DNA from: Paratinospora sagittata
Lineage: Eukaryota; Streptophyta; Magnoliopsida; Ranunculales; Menispermaceae
Length of the DNA: 64,000 nucleotides
NCBI GenBank assembly: GCA_035771175.1
Contig: CM069598.1
Span: 15,314,438 to 15,378,437 of the forward strand
Reading direction: 5' to 3'
Shown here: positions 39,001 to 51,000 of the stretch, in pieces
Layout of the letters: every line of letters starts with the position of its first letter
How positions within the stretch are numbered: position 1 is the stretch's first letter
Notes under the pieces: generated by a model
What the model saw: only the letters and a program-made list of their open reading frames with translations
Database searches by the model: none
Told to the model about the DNA's origin: nothing
Program-made: the position numbers and the translations under genes

Positions 39001-42000
39001 GTGGATTAGGGGTGAGCAAAAAACCCGACCACCCGCTATCGGGTCGGTCGGGTTTCAAACCCTCTAGTGGGTAGGTCGAGTTCAGATGTAGCAGACCCGA
39101 AGGGTTGGGTTGCAAAGTCGGTTGCTGAAATTTGGCACCTGACAAAACCCGACCCGCTCGATACCACATACCTATATATATATATATTATATATATATAT
39201 ATTTATTAATTACAACTATATACTAGGGGTGGGCACGGGTTGGGTCTGGGTCGGGTTTGGCCCAAATATCACCCGACTCGGACTTGTTGGGTGGCACCCC
39301 AATGCCACCCGATACCCTAGGAAACTGAGGGTTAACCCGACCGACTCGTTGGAGGGTCGGGTCGGTCGGGTGGTGGGTCGGGTTCTTAAATATATATCTA
39401 AGATTCTCAACACACCCGCAAAAATATACATACATGAAAGAAAGTAAAACATATCATAACAAAAAGAAAATGAAAATAATATAAAATATCAAAAACATTA
39501 AAACTAAAGAAAAAAAAAAAAAAACAACCATAAAAAAATAACAAAGAAAATATACCAAATATAAAATAAATATTAAAACACTTAAATTTTCTTCAAGAGC
39601 AACTCTAGCAAATAAAGAAGCCCCACTTTTAGGGGCCTCCATGTCAAGATGAGGCCCCTTACAACCCATACCCATGTGGGGTATTGGGAGGTGTCCAAGA
39701 ATGAGAGAGAAGGGTGAGGGGTTTTATAGTGTTGGAGAGCTCACCTCCTCTCCAATGTTCCTATGTGGGACTAAAAAAATTTCAAACTTTTCAGTTTTCC
39801 TCACTCAGTCACACTCTCTCCTTTTCCTTCACTTGCTTAACTCTCCCTCTCTAACAAACGGTAAAACCCATTGCTATAAACTTATAATATTCAATTTTTA
39901 TATGGTCACCACACCACAAAGGCACAAACATATATATTATGTTATATATATTTTATATATTAATGTTTAAATACCGTCACCACCAACTATCATCATCCTC
40001 TTCCTATATATATATATTAGCTTATATACTTATATTAATCTTAATATATATCTTCATCTAGACATATATGACCGCATTATATTATCTTATGAAAATATAT
40101 ATATATATATAGGCATGTTATATTATATATTATATATTTATAATTGTATTATATATGTATATTAGACTGTATTTTATTATTATACCATATTATTTATATG
40201 TCCCGTATTATATTATCTTATGAAATTATATATAGGCATGTTATATTATATATTATATTTTTATAATTGTATTATATATGTATATGAGACTGTATTCGTA
40301 TTCTATTATTATACCATATTATATATTTTACATGCCTATACTTAGTCATAACAGAGGAGAAACTTTTCTTTCATTCTTAATAGGGGTATGAAGAAAGAAT
40401 ATTGAGTTTCCATGAGCAAGGAAACCCAAAAAGTAAAAAACTTATAAATTGTTCTTATGTGTTATACCTTTAACAATAATTGGATTATATAACATATGTA
40501 AGATTATACACGTCCATTTCTTTTCCTACTTTTAATAAATCTTATATGCAAATGCATTACTACTAACTACTAAGTGTCATCTCTCATCTTATATTTCTCA
40601 AAAAAAATATAAAAACTCTCATCTTATATTACTTTTTATATATAACTACAAAAAATAAAATTTCATAATAATATGTATACAAGAATTGCTAAAATATTTG
40701 TTGTTAACTTAAGATTACATTATATACTTTGGTATATCATTACTAAATGTTTTTCTTTATTATCTGTTAAGAAAATAAAATAATGAACGACACAAGATGT
40801 AACGTGGTTCGACTTTATGGCCTACATCCACGGGAGAAGAGAAAAGATCTTTATACTTCTGTAATGTCTTAATGGAGGGACTCCATATATATGGACATAC
40901 AGGGCTATGTACTTATAGCTATAATTACAATTTTAGTAACTGTTATATTCCTTAAAGGAAATAAATCCTTAAGGAAATAAATCTGTATAGGAAACAAATC
41001 TCAACACTCCCCCTCAAGCTGGTGAATAAAGGTTTACCATTCCCAGCTTGGACACATTTTCTTGAAATGCAGTATGATTTAACCCTTTAGTGAGCATATT
41101 GGCGAACTGATTATTGGTAGACACATATGGAGTACAGATCAACCCATTATCAAGCTTCTCTTTAATAAAGTGTCTATTAATCTTTACATGCTTGGTTCGA
41201 TCATGTTGAACTGGGTTATGGGCAATGCTAATTGCAGATTTATTGTCACAATAGAGTCTCATAGGGCCATCCCAGTGTATCATCAAATCTGCCAAAATTA
41301 TCTGCAACCATAATAGCTCACAAACCCCTTGTGCCATTGCTCGGAATTCTGCTTTAGCACCAGATCTGGCCACTACATTATGTTTTTTACTTCGCCATAT
41401 CACCAAATTCCCACCAAGAAACGTACAATATTCAGTTGTTGATCTTCTGTCAACTACTGAACCAGCATAGTCTGAATCAGTATATGCTTCAAGAACCATT
41501 CCTGTGTGTCGTTTAAATAAGTTGCCCTGTCCTGGAGTCCCTTTAAGATACTGTAGAACGCGATTAGCTGTTTGCAAATGAATATCTTTAGGATTGTGCA
41601 TGAACTGACTTATTACACTTACTGCATATGCAATATCAGGCCTTGTGTGAGAGAGATAGATGAGTCTTCCTACTAGTCTTTGATACATCTCTTTATTAAC
41701 AGTCAGCGCTTCTTCAGCTTCTCCAAGCTTGTGATTAAGATCAATAAGAATATTCATTGGTTTGCATGCTAGCTTCCCTGTTTCTTTAAGAAGGTCTGTA
41801 ATGTATTTCTGTTGAGAGATAAAAATTCCTTGTTTAGAGTGTGCCACTTCAATCCCTAGGAAGTATTTCAATCTCTCTAATTCCTTGATCTCAAATTCCT
41901 CGGTCAAACACCGCTTCAAATTTTGTCTCTCGTTCTCATTGTTTCCTGTCATGATGATGTCATCAACATACACTAATAGAGCTGTAACTCCCCCTGAAGT

Positions 42001-45000
42001 CGAGTGCTTAATAAACAGAGTGTGATCTCCTTGGCTTTGTTTATATCCCATACTTGTCATTACTTTGGCAAACCGACCAAACCATGCGCTCGGAGATTGT
42101 TTAAGTCCATACAGGGCCTTTTTTAATTTGCACACTTTATCAGTGGTGCCAAATCCTGGAGGCACTTCCATATAGATTTCTTCCTCTAAATCCCCATGTA
42201 AAAATGCATTTTTTACATCTAATTGTTGCAGATCTCAGTCATAATTAGTTGCCAATGACAAAAGAAGTCTCACAGTATTCATTTTTGCAACTGGAGCAAA
42301 TGTCTCTTGATAGTCCACACCATATGTCTGAGTATATCCTTTGGCTACCAATCTTGCCTTGTAGCGCTCTAGGGACCCATCTGCTTTGTATTTTACTGTA
42401 TAAACCCATTTGCATCCAACAAGTTTCTTTCCTAGAGGTAAGTCTACCAACTCCCATGTTGTATTTTTCTCCAGGGCTTCCATTTCCACATTCATAGCTT
42501 GTTTCGAATTTGTATTAGATAAAACCTCGGATAATGACGTAGGAGTCTGGATATTATTCAGGCTGGTAAGGAAACTCTTTTGGGTTCGTGAAAACTTCTC
42601 AAAGGATACAACATGAGATAGTGGATACAAGGGATGTTTAGTTCATTCCCTTGTTCCCTTTCTAATGGCAATGGGAAGGTCATTGTCAGGTTCAGAGGCT
42701 AAAAGATCATTGTTAGTTTCACGAACTAATGAAATTTGTAAGGAGGGTTCATGAGTTGTTACCTCATTCTCAGAGATTGGTTCAAATTCTTGAGCTTGCA
42801 TCGGTTCAGGAGTTGCGGCTTTATTCCTTGAGTACACTTGTCCAGTCATCCGATCCTTAGGTTCTTCATTGGGTACAGGGGGTGCAGGAGATTCAGGTTT
42901 GGTTTGTTGGAGGGTAAAGGGTTCAAAAAGATCAAAGGGGTTATCAAGGGAGTTCCGATCCTTATCTTCTATTATGACATTCTCCCCCGGAAGAGGAGCG
43001 GAAAAATAGGGCTCAGGTTCACAGAAAGTGACACGACTTAGACAAAATATTTCTTTGATGGCGGATGATAGCATTTATATCCCTTTTGAGTGGAAGAGTA
43101 TCCGACAAAAACACACTTAAGAGCTCTAGGGTCCAACTTTCCCCTGTTGGGTTGGTGAACATGGACAAATGAAACACACCCAAATATTTTAGGTATAAGA
43201 TTATTGGAGATTTTAAGTTTAGGATAAAATTGACGTAGCTTTTTCAAAGGACTTTTGAAATCAAGGGTCCGGGATGGTAGACGGTTAATAAGATGTGTTG
43301 CAGTAAGGACAGCTTCCCCCCAATAGGACTTAGGCATATTATTCTGAAATAAAAAAGCTCGGGTTGTATCAAGCAGGTGACCGTTTTTTATTTCAGCAAT
43401 TCCATTTTGTTGTGGAGTGTGAACAGAGGATGATTCATGAAGGATCCCCTCGGTTTGGAAGTAATTGGCCAATGTTTGATTAAAATAGTCTCTAGCATTG
43501 TCAGATCGAAATCTCTTGATTTTAGCACCAAACTGGGTGTGTATCATGTTATGGAAGGTAGGGAGAATAAAGCTCACATCGGATTGTTGTTTTAATAAGA
43601 ATATCCACGAGACTCTAGTACAATCATCAATGAAGGACACAAACCATCGCGCTCCAGAAACATTAGGTATTGGAGAGGGACCCCAAATATCACTATGAAT
43701 GAGATCAAAAGGATCTGAACTTCTGTCATTACTAAGTGGAAATGATAGACGCTTGTGTTTCGCAAGTTCACACACTTCACAATGAAAATCTTCAACATTC
43801 AGAGATTTAAACAAAAAAGGAAACATGATTTTAAGAGATCGAAAAGAAGGATGGCCAAGGCGGCGATGATGGAGCCATAGCTTTTCTTTATTGGAAAGTT
43901 TGTGCTCAGAGAGAAATGAAGTGGTACTCTTGATAGGATGTACTTGTGTCTCAAGGTAATACAACCCGTCCTGTTCCTTAGCATGTCCAATCATCATCCC
44001 CAAGTCCTGGTCCTGAAATGCACAGTAAGTAGGGAAGAAGGTTACATTACAACTCAGATCATGGGTCAATTTTTTAATAGAGATAAGATTGGTAGATAGT
44101 TTAGGAACATGAAGAACATTTCTGAGTGTAAGGGTGAGGCTGATGTGAACATCACCTATACCAGCAACTGTGGTTAAGGATCCATCAGCTGTGGCTATTT
44201 TCCGACTACTAGGACATGGGTTGTAGGTATGAAATATATTGGGAGAATTGGTCATGAGATCAGTAGCACCAGAATCTATAACCCAAGAGTTAGCAAAAGA
44301 TTTTTCTGAGATGTTAAATCAAATAGAAATAGGAAAATTACCTGAATGGGCCAATGAATAGGTACTTGAGGGTTTGTCAAGAGTGCCAAGCAAAGATTTT
44401 AATCTTTCAATATCGTCTTGGCTGAATCCGTCTGGCACCGGGGAGGCTGCAACTGTTGGTTCAGGAGACAGATGTGCTTGGCCACTGGTTTTCTGCTGTC
44501 CTCCGTTGTAACCCCATTCTTTACTGGAGGTTGAAGGCTTGCATGAAGTTTCCAACACTTCTCCCTGGTATGTCTAGTCTTCTGACAATAAGTACACCTT
44601 AGATTGTCCCTATTGTCTCGATTTGGGACCTTTGATGATTCAGCGCGCGGAATGTGTGTCTTCTGATCATTTCCCCGATTGGCGATCATAGCTGAGCCTT
44701 CCAACTTCTGAGGTGTGAGCATAACACTTCTTCTGCTTTTTTCAGTCCGGATAGCGAAAATAGTCTCATTCAGAGTTAGTAACTCTTTGCTGAGAGTTTG
44801 AACTCTTACTTGATCAAACTCTGCATTGAGTCCAGCCAAGAAGTCATAGACTCGATCCTTCTCAATATAGTTCTTTAAAATTACAACATCTGCAGGGCAT
44901 TTAGTCTCAATACACCTATAATGGTCAAGTTCCTGCCAGAGATTTTTCAAGACATTGGCATATTCAGTGACCGTCATGTTGCCTTGTTTTGTTGTTCCAA

Positions 45001-48000
45001 CTTTCACTTTGATTTCATACACTTGGGCTGCATCATGGGCCTTAGAGTATGTCTGATGAACGACATCCCAAATGTCTTTGGCGGTAGTTAGAAACATGCA
45101 TGTATCACTAATATTTGGCGCCATTGAATTCCATAGCCATGCCATTATAGAATCATCTTCGTTATCCCACGCTATAAACTTAGGATCTCCAGGTGTAGGT
45201 CCAGTACCCAAAAGATGATTTAATTTTCCTTTGCCCTTCAGAAAAGTACGTACTAGTTGAGACCACTTCAAATAATTTTTTCCATCAAGTCTGTAGGCCG
45301 CTTGAATGTTTCGTAGTTCTCCTTTCTCTATTTTATCAACTGTTTCTTTTGTCTGCACTGTTTCGGAAGTAACCGACATTTTTATTTTATTTTTCTTGTT
45401 CTTCAAAGATGTAAGGAAGAAGATGAAGAAGAAGATGAAGAAGACGAAGAAGATGAGTCTCGCTGAAAGAATAAGAAAAGATGAGCAGAGAAGACGAAGA
45501 GAAAGAAAGAAGAAAGAGAGAGAAGACGAAGGATGAAGTTGCAGGGATTGAAGACGATGAACAGTGAGAGATCAAAGAGAGGATAAGGATCGCGATTAGC
45601 AGCAGCAGTTGCAAACGAAAACAGTTGCAGATCGCGATTTAAATGGCGATTTGCATATGAGGATCGCGATTTGCAGATCACGATTTAAATGGCTATCCAG
45701 CAGCAGTTCCAGATCGCGATTTAAATGGAAATGGAAGATGAGGATCGCGATTTGCAGGCGATCCAGTCGCACGAACCAGCACGAATTTGTTGCAGAGAGG
45801 ATTCTTCAAACTGCACGAAACCAGTCGCACGAACCAGTTGATGGTTCTGACGACGGTGATGTGCGATCCAGCGGCGGCGGCAGCAGAGATGACAAGGGCG
45901 ACATGGTTTCCACGCTAGCGATGAAGGCAGCGACAGTGATGATGTTCCGGCAGCGACAACAATGAAGGCCACCTAAGACGATTTCGGCGATGAAGGCCGA
46001 AAAAGATGATTTCGACGATGAAGGCCGAAACAAATTTCCCAGTAATAGAAACTAGGTCTCTGATACCATGTTAAGAAAATAAAATAATGAACGACACAAG
46101 ATGTAACGTGGTTCGACTTTATGGCCTACATCCACGGGAGAAGAGAAAGGATCTTTATACTTCTGTAATGTCTTAATGGAGGGACTCCATATATATAGAC
46201 ATACAGGGCTATGTACTTATAGCTATAATTACAATTTTAGTAACTGCTATATTCCTTAAAGGAAATAAATCCTTAAGGAAATAAATCTGTGCAGGAAACA
46301 AATCTCAACATTATCAATATTTAATAACCTTGTAGCTTCATACGTATGAGATATTAATTAAAAAACTCAATGAAATGAGTTATACATAATACATTAAACA
46401 TCTTCTACTTTTGTAGTGTCATTGTAGAGGCACAAATCAAATTAAAGAGTATATATATGTAATACACTCATCCTTTTACTTAGTTTATAATATGCATGTT
46501 TTAAAGGTCTTTTTGGTTAGAAGTTGGCAATTTTCATTACCCATATGATTTTTTAATTTAAAATAAAAATTTTAAGCGTGACTATTTACATTTATAGTCG
46601 ACATGGTTAGAAGTTGACTTTTTTAGTCTACCTAGGCTTCCTAGCTAGATAATGAGTTTTAAACTATGTATTTTACTTTGGAAATTAATTTTCGAATTAT
46701 CATCTATATACTTTGTTTAATTATAATATGGTTTTGTTGTTTTCATAATTGATCTCATTTTTTAATCAGTCAATTTAATAAATTTGCCAATTCACATGTA
46801 CATGCCATTCTTCTATTGGAAAAAATAATTATAAATTATACCTAAGTTGAAGTAAATCTTTCATTTGTATATTAATAATGCATATATATAAAATATTGTA
46901 AAGGTTTGATGAATTAATGTTATTCATTGGTTTTTAATAATTTTTTATAAAATATCATTGAAACAATAAGCAAACATAGGTAATGAATTGAAAGTTTTAA
47001 TTGGTTGTGCCAAGTAAAGAGAGAGAAAAAGTTGTATGGAACTAAAGGGAAGTGCCCTCTCCTTAGTCCCACATTGCTTGTAAAAGTGTGAGAAAGCTCT
47101 CAACCTCTCTATATAAACCTAACAACCTTGTCAAACAACTCATTCTCAAGTCTTTAAATGGTCAAGGGTTACTCTCTTTGAATAAGAGAGTACCCAAAAA
47201 GGTTCTTTACTTATTAAAGAACTACTTGAGATAAAAATTTAATGATTTATTTATAGTATATAGTATAGTTGTAATTAATAAATATAATATATATATATAT
47301 ATAGTAAGGGGCATCAGGCGGGTCGGGTTTTGTCAGGTGTCAAAATTCAGCACCTGACTTAGCAACCCGACCGTGTTTGCTAATTCCAGACCCAACACAC
47401 CCGCTAGAGGGTGTGAAACCCGACTGACCCGATTTGGGTTGGATCGGGTCGGTCGGGTTCAACGGGTGGTTGGGTTTTTTGCTCACCCCTACTATTTACT
47501 ATAAATAAATCACTAAATTTTTATTTCAAGGAGTTCTTTAATAAGTAAAGAACCTTTTTGGGTACTCTCTGATTCAAAGAGAGGAACCCTTGGCCTTTTA
47601 AGGACTTGGGAATGGGTTGTTTGACCAGGTTGTTGGGTTTATATAGAGAGGTTGAGAGCTTTCTCACACTTTTTACAAGCAATATGAGACTAAGGAGATG
47701 GCTCTTCCCTTTAGTTCCAAACAACTTTTTCCCTATCTTTACTTGGCACAACCAATTAAAACTTTCAATTTATCACCTATGTTTGCGTATTGTTCTCAAT
47801 GATATTTTAGAAGAGATCATTAAAAACCAATGAATAACATTAATCCATCAAACCTTTACAATATTTTATATATATGTATATACAAATGAAAGATTCTCTT
47901 CAACTTGGGTATAGTTTATAATTATTTTATCCCATGGAAGAATGACATGTATGGTTCAAAAATTTTCCAAAATTCAGCGAACTTTCATGAATTATTTTCT

Positions 48001-51000
48001 TTTTTTTTTACCATCGAAGTGCGAAGTGGATGTAAAATAAAAAATGCAAAAATTTGCCGAAATAATTTGATAAAATTCTAAAATTCGATAAACTTCGATA
48101 AAGTTTCTATTTTTCAATTCAAAAATGAAAAAAATTGACAAAAAATTCAATAAAATTTGACAAAATCTAATAAAATTCAATAGAGAAGTAAAAAAATGTT
48201 ATTTCATCAATAAAAAACAAAAAAATATCAATAATTATGTATTATTTTCTACTTCATCAATCAACATAGCAATATAAATTTTAAAAATAATTTAACAAGC
48301 TAACAAATTATGTAGTTTATGGGATATCCTTTACCAAAAAGAGAAGAAAAGAAGCAAAATAAATAAATAAATAAATAAAGTTGAAATAAGATAAAAACTT
48401 AAAAGTAAATTAAAAGAGTTCCAAAGCCATATTTTTTTAGTTAACTCTTATAAAACAAGATTAGAAAAAAATACATTTAAATAATAAATTAATAAATTAA
48501 GCATGATGAAATTCAAACTAGCTAAGTATATGGTTGAGAAGCAAGCCATCACAAAATTAAATATCAAAACAAAGAAAAAGAATTAAGACCAAAAGCCACC
48601 ATTTTAAATTCATCAACCCACTTAACAAGATTGATTTTGTTAGGTCACTTATTGATATTTTTATGTATTAAAAATGTTTATTTATATTAGTTTTTAGCTT
48701 ATATTACAATAAATCTAGATATTTAAGCATATATACAAAAATTCTCTGAACTTCTCTAATTTAGCGATTTTTTACAAAAATTCTCCATGTCGAATTAAAC
48801 TTCTCCGAATTAATTCCAATTTTCAAGTGACCAAAGTCAAGTCGAAATCAAATTTTCGATGCTTGATGACATGTACATGTGAATTGACAAATTTATTACA
48901 TTGACTAATTAAAAAATGAGATCAATTTTGAAAACAATAAAACCATATTATAATTAAACAAAGTATATAGATGATAATTCGAAAATTAATTTCCAAAGTA
49001 AAATACATAGTTTAAAACTCATTATCTAGCTAGGTAGCCTAGGTAGACTAAAAAAGCCAACTTCTAACCATGTCGACTATAAATGCAATAGTCACACTTA
49101 AAATTTTAATTTTAAATTAAAAAATCATTTGGGTAATGAAAATTGCCAACTTCTAACCAAATCTAGACCAAAAAGACCTTTAAAACATGCATATTAACTA
49201 AGTAAAAGGATGAAGGTATTACATATATATACTTTTTAATTTGATTTGTGCCTCTACAATGACTACAAAAGTAGAAGATGTTTAATGTATTATGTATAAC
49301 TCATTTCATTGAGTTTTTTGATTAATATCTCATACGTATGAGCCTACAAGGTTATTAAATATTGATAATAAAGAAAAACATTTAGTAATGATACACCAAA
49401 GTATATAATGTAATCTTTAGTTAACAACAAATATTTTAGCAATTCTTGTATACATATTATTATTATGAGATTTTGTATTTTTTGTAGTTATATATAAAAA
49501 GTAATATAAGATGAGAATTGACACTTAGTAGTTAGTAGTTATTATAAGATTTATTCAAAGTAGGAAAAGAAATGGAGGTGTATAATCTTACATATGTTAT
49601 ATAAAAAAATTATTGTTAAGGGTATAACACATAAGAACAATATCTAAGGTTTTTACTTTTTGGGTTTCCTTGCTCATGGAAACTCAATATTCTTCATACC
49701 CCTATTAAGAATGAAAGAAAAGTTTCTCCTCTGTTATGACTAAGTATAGGCATGTAAAATATATATAATATGGTATAATAATAGAAAACGAATACAATCT
49801 AATATGCATATATAATACAATTATAAATATATAATATATAATATATAATATAACATGCCTATATATATATATTCATAAAATAATATAATACAGTCATATA
49901 TGTCTAGATGAAGATAAATATTAAGATTAATATAAGTATATAAGCTAATATATACAAAGGAAGAGGATGATGATAGTTGGCGGCGGCGACATTTAAACAT
50001 TAATATATAAAATATATATAACATAATATATATGTTTGTGCCTTTGTGGTGTGGTGACACATAAAATTGAATATTATAAGTTTATAACAATGGGTTTTAC
50101 CGTTTGTGAGAGACAGAGAAAGAGAGAGTTAGGCAAGTGAAGGAAAAGGAGAGAGTGTGAGTGAGTGAGGGAAATTGAAAAGTTGGGAATTGTTTTAATT
50201 CCACATCAGAACATTAGAGAGGGGGTGAGCTTTCCAACGCTATAAAACCCTCCCCCCTTCTCTCCAATTCTTGCACACCTCTCAGTGCCCCACATGGGTA
50301 TGGGTTGTAAGGGGCCTCATCTTGACATGTGAAAATGAGGCTTCTTTATTTGCTAAAGCTGCTCCTGAAGAAAAATTAAATTTTTTAATGTTTATTTTAT
50401 ATTTGGTATATTTTCTTTGTTATTTTTGTACGGTTGTATTTTTTTTTTCTTTAGTTTTAATGTTTTTGATATATTATATATATATATATATATAAATATT
50501 TGGTTTGTTATGATATGTTTTACTTATTTTCGTGTTTCTATATTTTTGTAGGTGTTGGGATTCTTAGATATATATTTATCTAATAACCCGACTACCTGAC
50601 CCGTCAACGGGTTAGTCGGGTTAACCCTCACCTTCTTAGGGTGCCGGGTGGCATCGGGATGCTACCTGACAAGTCCGGGTCGGGTGATGTTTGGGCCGAT
50701 CTCGACTTGAACCCGACCTGTGCCCACCCCCAATGTGAATGGTGGTTCCAAAATTCTTAAGATATCCACACCTCTTGAGCCCGACATGAGGATTGTCATG
50801 GTCTAGCTTAAGACTATAAAAAAGTGCCATCAACATAGTGCCTCAATCTTTGACCGTTCGCATAAAAAGTTCTCTTGGTCTTATCATGTATCTCACTTGC
50901 ATAACGGTGAACGAACTCAATCACTTTGATTACAATATGCCAGGATTAAATTGCTTAAATTTGATCTCCCGACAATGGCGCCAAAAACTACTTGTGAATT

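Larger units (their letters stand above)
40765..46310 (-). mobile_element. Ty1/copia LTR retrotransposon, full-length, with TSD TTATC
   Basis: Two 242-bp LTRs (40765-41006 and 46069-46310) are flanked by TTATC on both sides (40760-40764 and 46311-46315). On the minus strand the order is LTR, PBS complementary to initiator tRNA-Met, a leader, gag, protease, integrase, reverse transcriptase, RNase H, polypurine tract, LTR: the copia order. The LTRs differ at five positions (about 2%), so the insertion is recent compared with the gypsy element. Stops and frameshifts disable the coding part. It interrupts the left arm of the palindrome, and the unoccupied site is preserved at 49364-49368. A second copy of the family lies at 63082-64000. 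Confidence 0.95.

Noticed and set aside
39067..39452. Overlapping frames of 70-126 codons on both strands
   Set aside because: Produced by CCCGACC-type repeats that are open in several frames at once; no coding signature.
45609..45972. Frames of 83-118 codons around the copia leader
   Set aside because: Arise from GATCGCGATT and GAAGAA repeats; the copia gag starts downstream of them on the minus strand.
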